This document shows, in pieces, positions 17,906-27,063 of a stretch of 64,000 nt of DNA. The notes beneath the pieces were generated by a model, which saw nothing but the letters and a program-made list of their open reading frames with translations, had not been told where the DNA came from and did not search any database. Origin of the DNA: Lachnospiraceae bacterium AB2028. GTDB taxonomy: Bacteria > Bacillota > Clostridia > Lachnospirales > Lachnospiraceae. Position numbers and translations under genes: made by a program. The first letter of the stretch is position 1; every line of letters begins with the position of its first letter. The DNA lies in contig KK211275.1 of NCBI GenBank assembly GCA_000621425.1, positions 1 through 64,000 on the forward strand, written 5' to 3'.

Positions 17906-19224
17906 TGTTAAAATCTGTAATAAACGCATTTAAGATCAAAGATATCCGCAAGCGTTTGTTTTACACATTTTTTTGTCTGGTTATCGTGAGACTGGGATGT
18001 CAGGTTCCGGTCCCCGGAACCAACAGGAACTATTTTGCTGACTGGTTTGCAAGCCAGCAGGGTGATGCATTCAGTTTCTTTGATGCATTCACCGGCGGTT
18101 CCTTTACCAGTATGTCATTATTTGCACTTGGTATCACACCTTACATTATGGCGTCCATCATCATCCAGATGCTGACCCTTTCCATACCGGCTCTTGAAGA
18201 GATGAGCCGTGAGGAGGACGGACGTACCAAGTTAAATGAGATCACCCGTTATGCCGCTGTCGGCCTTGCCCTTGTAGAAGGCATAGGTATGGCTGTAGGT
18301 TTCGGTAAAGACGGTCTGCTGGCAAAGTATGATGCGCTGAACATCATTTCAGTATCAGTTGCCCTTACCGCAGGCGCCGCATTTGTTATGTGGCTGGGTG
18401 AGCAGATTACACAGAAGGGTATAGGAAACGGAAGCTCCATAATACTTGTTTTCAATATTGCAGCCAGGATCCCCAGCGATATGGTTGGACTCTACGAGAG
18501 GTTTGTAAAGACCGCTGATAACGTAGGACGCGCCATACTTGCAGCAGTGATCATAGTTGGCGTAATACTGATAACAATAGTTCTTACCATTATACTGAAT
18601 GACGGTATACGTAAGATTCCTGTTCATTATAATGGAAGGAGCAACCAGAGTCGTATCAGTGCGACCGGGAATACAAACAGTATTCCGCTTAAGGTTAATA
18701 CGTCAGGTGTAATGCCAGTAATCTTTGCATCATCAATTATGGAATTTCCTGTGGTGATTGCAGGACTTATACAGAAGACTCCCACTGAGGGAATCATGAG
18801 CAAAATATTCAAGTTCCTGCAGTCCAGCTATTGGTTCAATAAGGATGAGCCGGTGTATACCCTTGGCGTACTGTTATATATAGCGCTTGTAATATTCTTT
18901 GCATATTTTTATACCGCTATCACCTTTAACCCGGTGTTGATATCGGATAGCCTTAAAAAACATGGTGGATTTATCCCAGGCGTAAGACCCGGACGTCCCA
19001 CTACAGAGTACCTTAACAACATACTTAAGTACATTATCTTTATTGGTGCAGTAGGTCTGTTCATAGTTATGGTCATTCCTATAGCATTCAATGGAATGTT
19101 TGGCGCAAGGGTTACCTTCGCCGGCACTAGTCTGATAATTATTGTAAGCGTTGTTATCGAGGCTATACATCAGGTTGAGACCATGATGGTTGAAAGAAAC
19201 TATAAGGGATTTCTTAATTCATAA
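17905..19224 (+). CDS. secY: Preprotein translocase subunit SecY
   Basis: 439 residues with ten membrane helices. Signatures: RLGCQVPVPG near the N-terminus, ALGITPYIMASIIIQML, GNGSSIILVFNIAARIP, and the C-terminal FIPGVRPGRPTTEYL and GTSLIIIVSVVIEAIHQVE. It forms the protein-conducting channel with SecE/SecG; the SecDF fusion at 48354 would assist it. Confidence 0.98.
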   Translation: MLKSVINAFKIKDIRKRLFYTFFCLVIVRLGCQVPVPGTNRNYFADWFASQQGDAFSFFDAFTGGSFTSMSLFALGITPYIMASIIIQMLTLSIPALEEMSREEDGRTKLNEITRYAAVGLALVEGIGMAVGFGKDGLLAKYDALNIISVSVALTAGAAFVMWLGEQITQKGIGNGSSIILVFNIAARIPSDMVGLYERFVKTADNVGRAILAAVIIVGVILITIVLTIILNDGIRKIPVHYNGRSNQSRISATGNTNSIPLKVNTSGVMPVIFASSIMEFPVVIAGLIQKTPTEGIMSKIFKFLQSSYWFNKDEPVYTLGVLLYIALVIFFAYFYTAITFNPVLISDSLKKHGGFIPGVRPGRPTTEYLNNILKYIIFIGAVGLFIVMVIPIAFNGMFGARVTFAGTSLIIIVSVVIEAIHQVETMMVERNYKGFLNS

Positions 19225-19258
19225 TGATGGAAAAAGAAACCTTTACTAAACAATGAGA

Positions 19259-19316
19259 ACACTGTGTATGACAGATGACCGGATGCCAATCATCCGGCTG
19301 TCTGCCTACATAGTGT
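19259..19316 (+). other. Long hairpin between secY and adk
   Basis: ACACTGTGTA (19259-19268) pairs with TACATAGTGT (19307-19316) with one G-U, enclosing ACAG/CTGT pairing and a perfect CCGGATG-CCAAT-CATCCGG. It is followed by CTTTT only, so it may be a weak terminator or a processing or stability element separating secY from adk. Confidence 0.55.
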
Positions 19317-19391
19317 CTTTTGGTTTAAGCGTTGCATATTAGAAAGTGCATTGATGAAAAATAATGCACAGAGAAAAAAGGAGGAACTACC

Positions 19392-20033
19392 ATGAAGATC
19401 GTAATGCTGGGAGCACCCGGAGCAGGAAAAGGCACACAGGCTAAGATGATAGCAGAGAAGTATTCAATACCCCATGTTTCTACAGGAGACATTTTCAGGG
19501 CTAATATAAAGAACGGCACCGAGCTTGGCAAGGAAGCAAAGAGTTATATGGATAAGGGTGAGCTTGTTCCCGATGAGCTTACTGTAAGGATCCTTTTGGA
19601 CAGAGTAGCACAGGATGACTGCAAGAACGGTTATGTCCTTGACGGTTTCCCGCGCACCATTCCACAGGCTGAAGTCCTTGATGCAGAGCTTACCAAGATG
19701 GGCGACAAGATCGATTTCGCTATCAATGTGGAAGTTCCCGATGAGAATATCGTAAGACGTATGTCAGGCAGAAGAGCATGCCTTAAGTGCGGAGCTACTT
19801 ATCATATAGTACATATCCCCCCTGTAAAGGAAGGCGTATGTGATAAGTGCGGAAGCGAGCTGGTTCTCCGTGATGATGACAAGGAAGAGACAGTTAAGAA
19901 CAGACTTGCCGTTTATCATGAGCAGACACAGCCCCTTATTGATTTCTATGATAAGAAGGGCGTGCTTAAGGAAGTAGACGGAACTGTTGACAGCAAGGAT
20001 GTATTTGCTGCTATCACAGGTATCCTTGGTTGA
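19392..20033 (+). CDS. adk: Adenylate kinase
   Basis: 213 residues. P-loop GAPGAGKGT at 7-15, substrate loop HVSTGDIFRA, DGFPRTIPQAE, and a LID domain with four Cys (CLKCG and CDKCG) that binds zinc in Gram-positive forms. Converts AMP and ATP to 2 ADP. GGAGGAA upstream. Lies in its normal place after secY. Confidence 0.98.
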   Translation: MKIVMLGAPGAGKGTQAKMIAEKYSIPHVSTGDIFRANIKNGTELGKEAKSYMDKGELVPDELTVRILLDRVAQDDCKNGYVLDGFPRTIPQAEVLDAELTKMGDKIDFAINVEVPDENIVRRMSGRRACLKCGATYHIVHIPPVKEGVCDKCGSELVLRDDDKEETVKNRLAVYHEQTQPLIDFYDKKGVLKEVDGTVDSKDVFAAITGILG

Positions 20034-20067
20034 GAATTAATTCAGGTTTTCGAGAAAGAAGGAAGAA

Positions 20068-20823
20068 ATGGCTATTTCGATAAAATCACAGCGTGAAATC
20101 GAACTCATGCGTGAGTCAAACAGACTGCTTTGCGAGATGCATAACGAACTGGCAAAAATGATAAAGCCCGGTATCACTACCATGGATCTGGACAAGGCGG
20201 CTGCAGCATTCATAAAAGACTGTGGCTGTGTATCAAACTTTCTTAATTATGAGGGATACCCCGGAAATATATGCACATCCGTTAATGAGCAGGTAGTACA
20301 CGGAATCCCCAGTGACAAGACTGTACTTAAGGAAGGTGACATCATTTCAATAGATGCAGGAATGATATACAAAGGTTATCATTCCGACGCTGCACGTACC
20401 TATGGAGTAGGGAAGATCGCACCGGAAGTTCAGCAGCTTATTGATGAGACCAGGAACAGCTTCTTTGAAGGAATAAAAATGGCAAAGGCAGGCAATCATC
20501 TTTTTGATATATCCAATGCCATTGCAGACCATATCGATAAGTTCGGATACGGTATAGTAAGGGATCTGGTAGGACACGGAGTTGGTACATCCCTTCATGA
20601 GGAACCCCAGATACCTAACTTCCATATGACCCGCAGAGGCCCTAAGCTTCAGGCCGGTATGACCTTGGCAATAGAGCCCATGATAGCGCTGGGCAGAGGA
20701 GATGTGGACTGGCTGGATGATGACTGGACGGTAGTTACCGAGGACAGATCGCCTGCAGCACATTATGAAAATACCATCCTTATAACGGATGGGGAGCCGG
20801 AGATACTTTCCCTGGTGGATTAA
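20068..20823 (+). CDS. map: Methionine aminopeptidase, type I
   Basis: 251 residues with the five metal ligands in expected motifs: SIDAGMIYKGYHSDAART (two Asp), GHGVGTSLHEEP (His), LAIEPM (Glu) and HYENTILIT (Glu). It removes N-terminal Met after deformylation; the deformylase gene is at 59488. No SH3-like zinc N-terminal extension. Confidence 0.97.
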   Translation: MAISIKSQREIELMRESNRLLCEMHNELAKMIKPGITTMDLDKAAAAFIKDCGCVSNFLNYEGYPGNICTSVNEQVVHGIPSDKTVLKEGDIISIDAGMIYKGYHSDAARTYGVGKIAPEVQQLIDETRNSFFEGIKMAKAGNHLFDISNAIADHIDKFGYGIVRDLVGHGVGTSLHEEPQIPNFHMTRRGPKLQAGMTLAIEPMIALGRGDVDWLDDDWTVVTEDRSPAAHYENTILITDGEPEILSLVD

Positions 20824-20874
20824 AAAAGTTTGTTATTTTGTTTTTATATATAGTAAAAAACGGGAGGAAAATTT

Positions 20875-21093
20875 ATGTCGAAAACAGATGTCATCGAGAT
20901 CGAGGGTACAGTGACGGAGAAACTGCCTAACACAATGTTCAGGGTTCAGCTGGAGAACGGGCATGAGGTACTGGCCCACATCAGCGGAAAGCTTCGCCAG
21001 AATTTCATAAAGATATTACCCGGCGATACGGTCACACTGGAGCTTTCACCTTATGATCTTTCTAAGGGCAGGATTATCTGGAGAAATAAATAA
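20875..21093 (+). CDS. infA: Translation initiation factor IF-1
   Basis: 72 residues of OB fold: [50 protein letters not shown]. It fills the A site of 30S during initiation. GGGAGGAAAA precedes the start. The 51 bases before it are A/T-rich and hold no clear hairpin. Confidence 0.97.
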   Translation: MSKTDVIEIEGTVTEKLPNTMFRVQLENGHEVLAHISGKLRQNFIKILPGDTVTLELSPYDLSKGRIIWRNK

Positions 21094-21102
21094 AAATAAT
21101 CC

Positions 21103-21131
21103 TTGCAATTAAAAATCCCGTGTAGTATACT
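21103..21131 (+). promoter_or_regulatory. Promoter before rpmJ
   Basis: TTGCAA (21103-21108), 17 bases, TATACT (21126-21131), start near 21138. Hexamers and spacing are identical to the S10 promoter at 8031, so the rpmJ-rpsM-rpsK-rpsD-rpoA-rplQ half of the cluster probably has its own matched promoter. Confidence 0.75.
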
Positions 21132-21164
21132 TTAAAACGGACTTTTCTGAAAGGAGGGAATATT

Positions 21165-21278
21165 ATGAAGGTTAGATCGTCAGTAAAGCCTATATGTGAA
21201 AAGTGTAAGGTCATCAAGAGAAAAGGGAAGATCATGATCATTTGTGAGAATCCCAAGCATAAGCAGAGACAGGGCTGA
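21165..21278 (+). CDS. rpmJ: 50S ribosomal protein L36
   Basis: 37 residues, starting [17 protein letters not shown] with the zinc-binding set C-x2-C...C...H ([12 protein letters not shown]). Too short for many ORF lists but complete, with AAAGGAGGG upstream and a TGA stop. Confidence 0.97.
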   Translation: MKVRSSVKPICEKCKVIKRKGKIMIICENPKHKQRQG

Positions 21279-21655
21279 GAATTAGTTTAGTCTTAGTTTT
21301 TTGTTTGTGTAGTAGCTAGTGAAGCGGCTGCGGCCTGCTCTTCCGTCAAAGGGCAAGCCGGTTTAAAGATAAATGTGAGGCGTATTATGGTGGCGCCGTG
21401 CATTTACGGTTGATACCGGAGTAGGATACTTACACGTCTGAATCCGGACAAGGCAGTGTTTCTGCCGGCGGGTGTTGGTTTATCCCCGACCATCCGGCTC
21501 TTATTCCCAGAGTCTTAAGGATGCCGCCCAGTCAATCAGTAACTGTTAATTGCTGTTCCTGATACCATATTCCTAAAAACTTCCATATATGCACGGCTGC
21601 TGTATGGGAAAGGAAAAGGGACACACACCTTATTTAGAATTTGGAGGAATAAAAA
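21279..21655 (+). promoter_or_regulatory. Structured leader upstream of rpsM
   Basis: 377 bases with no plausible gene. Pairings seen: CGGCT...AGCCG closing a TGCTCTT/AAGGGCA stem (about 21325-21361), and GCCGG...CCGGC with GGT/ACC inside (about 21467-21502). The alpha operon that follows includes rpsD; S4 controls this operon in E. coli and its own gene in Bacillus through leader RNAs, so S4 binding is a reasonable but untested guess. The rpsM Shine-Dalgarno TGGAGGAA ends the leader. Confidence 0.45.
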
Positions 21656-22024
21656 ATGGCTCGTATTGCAGGTGTTGACTTACCGAGAGACAAGCGTGTC
21701 GAGATCGGTCTTACCTACATCTACGGAATCGGACGCGTAAGCGCAACCAAGATCCTTAAGGAAGCCGGTGTTAATCCCGACACCCGTTGCAGAGATCTTA
21801 CCGATGATGAGGTTAAGAAGATCAGTGAAGTAATCGACAGAGACATGATCGTTGAAGGTGATCTCAGAAGAGAGATTGCACTTAACATCAAGCGTCTGCA
21901 GGAAATCGGTTGTTACAGAGGTGTTCGTCACAGGAAGGGACTTCCTGTAAGAGGTCAGAAGACCAAGACAAATGCCCGCACCAGAAAGGGTCCCAAGAAG
22001 ACCGTTGCCGGAAAGAAGAAATAA
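21656..22024 (+). CDS. rpsM: 30S ribosomal protein S13
   Basis: 122 residues: [31 protein letters not shown] and the C-terminal [19 protein letters not shown] tail that contacts P-site tRNA. First gene of the alpha operon. Confidence 0.98.
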   Translation: MARIAGVDLPRDKRVEIGLTYIYGIGRVSATKILKEAGVNPDTRCRDLTDDEVKKISEVIDRDMIVEGDLRREIALNIKRLQEIGCYRGVRHRKGLPVRGQKTKTNARTRKGPKKTVAGKKK

Positions 22025-22098
22025 GTTATAAAGAAGTAATCTTCCGGTACCAAGTAACTGTACATTATATTAGAAAAAAGAAAGTAGGTTAGTTTAAA

Positions 22099-22497
22099 AT
22101 GGCAGCAGCAAATAATGCAAAAAGAAGCAAAGCTAAGCGTGTCAAGAAAAACGTTGAACACGGACAGGCTCATATCCAGGCTTCCTTCAACAACACGATC
22201 GTTACCCTGACCGATGCTGAAGGCAACGCACTTTCCTGGGCATCAGCCGGTGGTCTTGGATTCAGAGGTTCAAAGAAATCTACTCCGTATGCGGCTCAGA
22301 TGGCAGCAGAGACAGCTACAAAGGCTGCTCTTATCCACGGCCTTAAGACAGTAGATGTTTTCGTTAAGGGACCCGGATCAGGAAGAGAAGCAGCAATTCG
22401 TGCACTTGCAGCAAACGGTCTGCAGGTTACCAGCATTCGTGACGTTACACCCGTTCCTCATAACGGATGCCGTCCGCCTAAGAGACGTCGTGTATAA
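22099..22497 (+). CDS. rpsK: 30S ribosomal protein S11
   Basis: 132 residues: [38 protein letters not shown] and the C-terminal [16 protein letters not shown] signature. The 74-base gap before it has no strong hairpin; AAAGTAGG is a modest RBS. Confidence 0.98.
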   Translation: MAAANNAKRSKAKRVKKNVEHGQAHIQASFNNTIVTLTDAEGNALSWASAGGLGFRGSKKSTPYAAQMAAETATKAALIHGLKTVDVFVKGPGSGREAAIRALAANGLQVTSIRDVTPVPHNGCRPPKRRRV

Positions 22498-22547
22498 TCA
22501 GTTAAAGAATGGTTAACGCTTAATTTCAGATTTGGAGGGAAAAAGCA

Positions 22548-23219
22548 ATGGCAATCAACAGAGTTCCTGTATTAAAAAGATGCAGAGCTTTAGGTCTTGA
22601 TCCTGCTTACCTTGGTTCAGAGAAGTATACACACACAAGTGACTGGCACAAGGAAGTAGACGGAAGAAAGAAGAATATCAACAAGAGACTTGACAGACGC
22701 ATGAACGAGTCCATACGTAATTCTCGTGCAAACCGTAAGGTTTCCGAGTATGGTATGCAGCTTAAGGAAAAGCAGAAGGCTAAGTTCATCTATGGCGTAC
22801 TTGAGAAGCCTTTCCGTAACTACTATGAGAAGGCTGATCGCATGAAGGGTATGACCGGTGAAAATCTTATGGTTCTCCTTGAAAGCAGACTTGACAGCGT
22901 AGTATTCCGTATGGGATTCGCTCGTACAAGACGCGAGGCTCGTCAGGTTGTAGGTCACAAACACGTACTTGTTAACGGCAAGAAGATCAACATTCCTTCT
23001 TACCAGATCAAGGCTGGTGATGTGATCGAGCTTACTGAAAAGGCTAAGAGCATGCAGAGATACAAGGACGTGCTGGAAGTAACTTCTTCCAGAATCGTTC
23101 CTGAGTGGATGGAAGTAGATTACGAAGCTAAGAAGGGAACAATCAAGGAGCTTCCTAAGAGAGAGGCAATTGATGTACCTGTAAACGAGATGCTTATCGT
23201 CGAGTTGTATTCCAAGTAA
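22548..23219 (+). CDS. rpsD: 30S ribosomal protein S4, long N-terminal form
   Basis: 223 residues, about 20 longer than the common 200-206. The N-terminus lacks the zinc Cys cluster and begins MAINRVPVLKRCRALGLDP; an added charged segment (about residues 24-58, HTSDWHKEVDGRKKNINKR within it) precedes KVSEYGMQLKEKQK. The S4 RNA-binding domain (ESRLDSVVFRMGFARTRREARQ) is normal. S4 is a primary 16S binder and often autoregulates. Confidence 0.96.
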   Translation: MAINRVPVLKRCRALGLDPAYLGSEKYTHTSDWHKEVDGRKKNINKRLDRRMNESIRNSRANRKVSEYGMQLKEKQKAKFIYGVLEKPFRNYYEKADRMKGMTGENLMVLLESRLDSVVFRMGFARTRREARQVVGHKHVLVNGKKINIPSYQIKAGDVIELTEKAKSMQRYKDVLEVTSSRIVPEWMEVDYEAKKGTIKELPKREAIDVPVNEMLIVELYSK

Positions 23220-23227
23220 TTAAATGA

Positions 23228-23270
23228 CATGCGTGTGAAACGCTTAATGCGTTTCACCTGCATGAGTTTT
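23228..23270 (+). terminator. Hairpin between rpsD and rpoA, weak terminator or processing site
   Basis: CATGC and GTGAAACGC (23228-23243) pair with GCGTTTCAC and GCATG (23249-23264) around a one-base mismatch, loop TTAAT. It is followed by AGTTTTTGG. A strong stem with a poor T tract suggests partial termination or mRNA processing that would lower rpoA relative to rpsD. Confidence 0.5.
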
Positions 23271-23307
23271 TGGAACAGTATCTTTCACAATTCAAGGAGG
23301 GTTATAA

Positions 23308-24276
23308 ATGTTAGAATTTGATTTCGACAGCCCGAATATTGAGATCGCTGAGATCTCCGAGGACAAGAAGTACGGCAGATTTGTAGTAGAGCCGTTAGAG
23401 CGTGGATACGGAATCACACTGGGAAATTCCCTGAGACGTATCATGCTTGCTTCCCTTCCCGGAGCTGCAGTCAGCCAGATCAAGATCGACGGAGTAAAGC
23501 ATGAGTTTTCTTCTATTCCGGGTGTCAAGGAAGATGTGACTGAGATCGTTATGAACATCAAGTCTCTTGCCATCAGAGATGACAGCGACAATGATGAGCG
23601 TAAGAAGGCTCACATCAACTTTGAAGGCAGCGGAGTGATAAAGGCTTCGGATATCAAGATCGATGATCCTGATGTATATATCATCAATCTCGACCAGACC
23701 ATAGCTACTTTAAGCGGTGGCAAGGATACAAAGTTCGAGATGGATATCGAAATCACTAAAGGCCGCGGATATGTAAGTGCTGATAAGAATAAGCGTGAGG
23801 ATTCCTCAATCGGAGGTATCGCCGTTGATTCTATCTACACTCCCGTAGAGCGTGTTAATATGAATGTTGAGAATACCCGTGTAGGTCAGGTTACAGACCT
23901 TGATAAGCTTACACTTGAAGTATTCACAAACGGTGCAATGGCACCTGATGAGGCAGTCAGCCTTGCTGCAAAGGTACTCAGTGAGCACCTTAAGCTCTTC
24001 ATCAATCTTTCTGATAAGGGTCAGCAGGCACAGGTTCTTGCTTGTGAGATACAGAACCTGCAGAAGACATCAACAGCTATTTCCATTGATGAGCTTGAGC
24101 TGTCAGTAAGATCTTACAACTGCCTGAAGAGAGCAGGCATCAATACCGTTGAGGAGCTTACAAATAAGACTTCTGACGATATGATGAAGGTTCGTAATCT
24201 TGGTAAGAAATCTCTTGATGAAGTACTTGCAAAGCTTAAAGAAATGGGACTTCATCTTAAGGATGAGATTGACTGA
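23308..24276 (+). CDS. rpoA: DNA-directed RNA polymerase subunit alpha
   Basis: 322 residues. N-terminal dimerisation domain ([35 protein letters not shown]) and C-terminal domain that binds UP elements ([33 protein letters not shown]). Good AAGGAGGG. A palindrome GACTGA-TAA-TCAGTC spans its stop codon. Confidence 0.98.
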   Translation: MLEFDFDSPNIEIAEISEDKKYGRFVVEPLERGYGITLGNSLRRIMLASLPGAAVSQIKIDGVKHEFSSIPGVKEDVTEIVMNIKSLAIRDDSDNDERKKAHINFEGSGVIKASDIKIDDPDVYIINLDQTIATLSGGKDTKFEMDIEITKGRGYVSADKNKREDSSIGGIAVDSIYTPVERVNMNVENTRVGQVTDLDKLTLEVFTNGAMAPDEAVSLAAKVLSEHLKLFINLSDKGQQAQVLACEIQNLQKTSTAISIDELELSVRSYNCLKRAGINTVEELTNKTSDDMMKVRNLGKKSLDEVLAKLKEMGLHLKDEID

Positions 24277-24413
24277 TAATCAGTCAGCAGTTTGCCGGTA
24301 AGTCCATAAGTGCGCGGCAGCAGCCGTAAAAGGCTGTGTTACTTTAAGGAGCAGGGATACCTGCATGAGTTTGGCAGATAAGACCGATGAGCGCTGCCGA
24401 AAGGAAGAAGAAT
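24277..24413 (+). other. Structured rpoA-rplQ spacer
   Basis: 137 bases. Hairpins: GACTGA-TAA-TCAGTC around the rpoA stop, CAGCC-GTAAAA-GGCTG (about 24321-24336), CAGG-GATA-CCTG (about 24352-24363), and a long-range helix CGGCAGC with GCTGCCG just before the rplQ RBS. No gene fits, although the rplQ frame is open from 24387. Confidence 0.4.
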
Positions 24414-24950
24414 ATGGCAAAGTACAGAAAGTTAGGTAAAACATCAAGCCAGAGAAAGGCATTACTCAGAAACCAGGTAACAATGCTTATCTTGAACGGT
24501 AGGATCACTACCACTGAGGCAAGGGCAAAGGAAATCAGAAAGATCGCTGAGAGCCTTATCGCACTTGCAGTAAAGGAAAAGGATAACTTCGAGACCGTTA
24601 CCGTTAAGGCAAAGGTTCCCCAGAAGGACAAGGACGGTAAGCGTGTAAAGGAAGTTAAGGATGGCAAGAAAGTTACTGTTTATGACGAGGTAGATAAAGA
24701 GATCAAGAAAGATCTTCCTTCAAGACTTCACGCAAGACGCCAGATGCTTAAGGTATTCTATGATGTAACAGAAGTACCTGAGACAAATGCTGGCAAGAAG
24801 AAGGCTACAAAGAAGGTTGACCTCTGCGCTAAGATGTTTGATGAGATTGCACCCAAGTACGCTAGCCGTCAGGGCGGTTTCACAAGAATAGTTAAGGTAG
24901 GTCCCCGTAAGGGTGATGCAGCAATGATGGTTATCATCGAGTTAGTTTAA
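24414..24950 (+). CDS. rplQ: 50S ribosomal protein L17 with insertion
   Basis: 178 residues against about 120 in Bacillus. I start at the ATG at 24414 ([20 protein letters not shown]), which has GAAAGGAAG upstream; the frame is open to 24387. The core ends [22 protein letters not shown] are normal, but about residues 61-103 and 117-137 are added, rich in Lys, Glu and Asp ([16 protein letters not shown]). Lachnospiraceae L17 proteins are known for being long. Last gene of the cluster. Confidence 0.96.
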   Translation: MAKYRKLGKTSSQRKALLRNQVTMLILNGRITTTEARAKEIRKIAESLIALAVKEKDNFETVTVKAKVPQKDKDGKRVKEVKDGKKVTVYDEVDKEIKKDLPSRLHARRQMLKVFYDVTEVPETNAGKKKATKKVDLCAKMFDEIAPKYASRQGGFTRIVKVGPRKGDAAMMVIIELV

Positions 24951-24983
24951 GCTGCAGTGATCTGACCTAAAGATCAACCATTC

Positions 24984-25030
24984 CCGGATCTTTGCAAAGA
25001 CTTATTAGTCTTGCAGGATCCGGTTTTTTT
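24984..25030 (+). terminator. Terminator of the ribosomal protein cluster
   Basis: CCGGATC (24984-24990) pairs with GATCCGG (25017-25023); inside, TGCAAAGAC-TTATT-AGTCTTGCA continues the stem. Seven T follow (25024-25030). A textbook strong terminator. Confidence 0.92.
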
Positions 25031-25033
25031 ATA

Positions 25034-25108
25034 ACTGTACAGAACCCACAGGGTTCTGTACAGTAACGTCAGCCCGCAATTAAAGATTTGCTACGCAAAT
25101 AGCGGGCT
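25034..25108. repeat. Two consecutive palindromes in the rplQ-ecfA1 spacer
   Basis: ACTGTACAGAACCC-ACA-GGGTTCTGTACAGT (25034-25064, 14 bp perfect) is followed by AGCCCGC (25071-25077) pairing with GCGGGCT (25102-25108) around ATTTGC-TAC-GCAAAT (25086-25100). The core AGAACCCACAGGGT of the first recurs unpaired at 25193-25206, just before ecfA1. The rest of 25109-25218 holds no gene. It could be a protein-binding site, a second terminator or a short repeat family. Confidence 0.55.
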
Positions 25109-25218
25109 GCCATTGCTGTTTTTACCCTTTCATACGCCCTCAGCAGCAAGTGCTTCGGGCTGTTATGAACATTTTGGTTAAATATAGTTATTAGAACCCA
25201 CAGGGTAATATAATTAAA

Positions 25219-26082
25219 ATGTCGATAGTAGATCTGAAAAATGTCACATTTGAATATATAAGGCGGGACAACGAGGGCAATGTGGACGGTATCACGACGG
25301 CTGTTGACGGCGTAAGCCTGAAGGTAGCTCCCGGGGAATTTATTGCGGTTCTTGGTGCTAATGGTTCCGGCAAATCCACTCTTGCCAAGCATATAAATGC
25401 ATTGCTCTTTCCTACAGAAGGTGCAGTGTATGTTGATGGTATGAACACGGCAGATGAGGATAAGCTGCTTGAAATCCGCAGTGCTGCCGGTATGATATTC
25501 CAGAACCCGGATGATCAGATAATAGGGCAGATCGTTGAGGAAGATGTGGCTTTTGGACCTGAGAATCTGGGAGTGCCTACGGATGAGATAAGGGAAAGAG
25601 TTTCCGACAGCCTTAATGCCGTAGGGATGTCCGAGTACGGACTGCGTTCACCGGACAGGCTCTCCGGGGGGCAGAAGCAGCGGGTATCCATTGCGTCTGT
25701 AATTGCAATGAAGCCGAAGTGCATCATCATGGATGAGCCTACGGCTATGATAGATCCGGGAGGCCGGCGGGAGATCCTTGAGACTGCCCATAGGCTAAAT
25801 AAAGACGAAAAGATCACTGTGATCCTTATTACCCACTATATGGAAGAGGTGGTGGATGCGGACCGCGTGTTTGTAATGGACAAGGGGAAGGTTGCCATGA
25901 GCGGGACCCCTGCGGAGATTTTTTCCAGGGTGTCGGAACTGCAGGAACTGCGTCTCACAGTGCCTCAGGCGACTGAACTCGCATATAAATTAAAGATGGC
26001 AGGTGTGCCTATCCGTGACGGCATACTTACCGGTGATGAGCTGGTAAATGCGATTATGAAACTATGGCCAGTGGCAAAATAA
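25219..26082 (+). CDS. ecfA1: ECF transporter ATPase EcfA1
   Basis: 287 residues. Walker A GANGSGKST (46-54), Q-loop FQNPDDQI, signature LSGGQKQR, Walker B CIIMDEPTAMID. Energises vitamin uptake together with EcfA2 and EcfT; the substrate-binding S units are encoded elsewhere, as in group II systems. The start lacks a strong Shine-Dalgarno (AGGG at 12 bases). Confidence 0.95.
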   Translation: MSIVDLKNVTFEYIRRDNEGNVDGITTAVDGVSLKVAPGEFIAVLGANGSGKSTLAKHINALLFPTEGAVYVDGMNTADEDKLLEIRSAAGMIFQNPDDQIIGQIVEEDVAFGPENLGVPTDEIRERVSDSLNAVGMSEYGLRSPDRLSGGQKQRVSIASVIAMKPKCIIMDEPTAMIDPGGRREILETAHRLNKDEKITVILITHYMEEVVDADRVFVMDKGKVAMSGTPAEIFSRVSELQELRLTVPQATELAYKLKMAGVPIRDGILTGDELVNAIMKLWPVAK

Positions 26083-26142
26083 AATTATGCTGCCGGTATT
26101 GAAAATATGACTGTTACCCGATAAATATGATTATCATATAGG

Positions 26143-27060
26143 ATGAGTCAAACTTTGATGCAGAAAGATAATGATCTTAACGAAATGAATAATGATGTCC
26201 CCATTTTGGAGGCTAAGCATCTTGTATATGAGTACCGTACCGCTTCAGCAAAGCCTGTACGTGCGGTTTATGATGTAAGCTTCAGCGTATGGCCGGGGGA
26301 ATTCATCGGCCTTATCGGACATACGGGATCGGGCAAATCGACTCTCCTTCAGCTCCTAAATGCACTTGAGACGCCTGCTTCAGGCACCGTATACTTCAAG
26401 GGGCAGGATATTTTTGAAAAAAGATATGATCGTAAAATGCTCCGGGGAAAAGTTGGGCTGGTATTCCAGTATCCGGAACATCAGCTTTTTGCGGAGACTG
26501 TTTTTGCGGATGTCTGTTTCGGACCGCTGAATATGGGAGTGGACAGGAAACAGGCAGAGCTTACGGCCTATGACACCATAAAGAAGGTGGGGCTTGAGGA
26601 TGAGTGCTTTTACAAATCTCCTTTTGACCTGTCAGGGGGACAGAAGAGAAGGGCTGCAATAGCCGGAGTCCTGGCTATGAAGCCGGAGGTACTTATTCTG
26701 GATGAGCCTACGGCAGGGCTTGATCCCAAGGGAAGGGACGAGCTGCTGGATATGATAGCATCCCTGCGGGATAAGGAGAATATGACTATTATCCTTGTTT
26801 CACATTCTATGGAGGATGTGGCAAGGTATGCGGACCGCATCATGGTAATGAATGAGGGAAGGCTGATTTTGGATGACACTGTAAGTACTGTTTTTAAGCG
26901 CAGTCAGGAGATTAAGACGGCGGGGTTATCGGTTCCGGAGGTGTCGGAGATAGTGGCTGAGCTTTCGGCAGCAGGCTTGCCTATAAGGAATGACATTTTT
27001 ACGGTAGACGAGGCCGCAGAAGAGATACTCAGGGTTTTAAAGGAATACAGGGTGATATAG
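26143..27060 (+). CDS. ecfA2: ECF transporter ATPase EcfA2
   Basis: 305 residues. Walker A GHTGSGKST (59-67), FQYPEHQLF, LSGGQKRRAAIAG, VLILDEPTAGLDPKGRDEL. Partner of EcfA1. An N-terminal extension of about 20 residues precedes the conserved ILEAKHLVYEY; a later start at M6 or M15 is possible because no clear RBS marks the first ATG. Confidence 0.94.
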   Translation: MSQTLMQKDNDLNEMNNDVPILEAKHLVYEYRTASAKPVRAVYDVSFSVWPGEFIGLIGHTGSGKSTLLQLLNALETPASGTVYFKGQDIFEKRYDRKMLRGKVGLVFQYPEHQLFAETVFADVCFGPLNMGVDRKQAELTAYDTIKKVGLEDECFYKSPFDLSGGQKRRAAIAGVLAMKPEVLILDEPTAGLDPKGRDELLDMIASLRDKENMTIILVSHSMEDVARYADRIMVMNEGRLILDDTVSTVFKRSQEIKTAGLSVPEVSEIVAELSAAGLPIRNDIFTVDEAAEEILRVLKEYRVI

Positions 27061-27063
27061 GCG

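Noticed and set aside
8391-24667. Many minus-strand frames of 60-150 codons within the ribosomal genes
   Set aside because: They arise from codon bias of the highly expressed sense genes; none has a recognisable motif or RBS.
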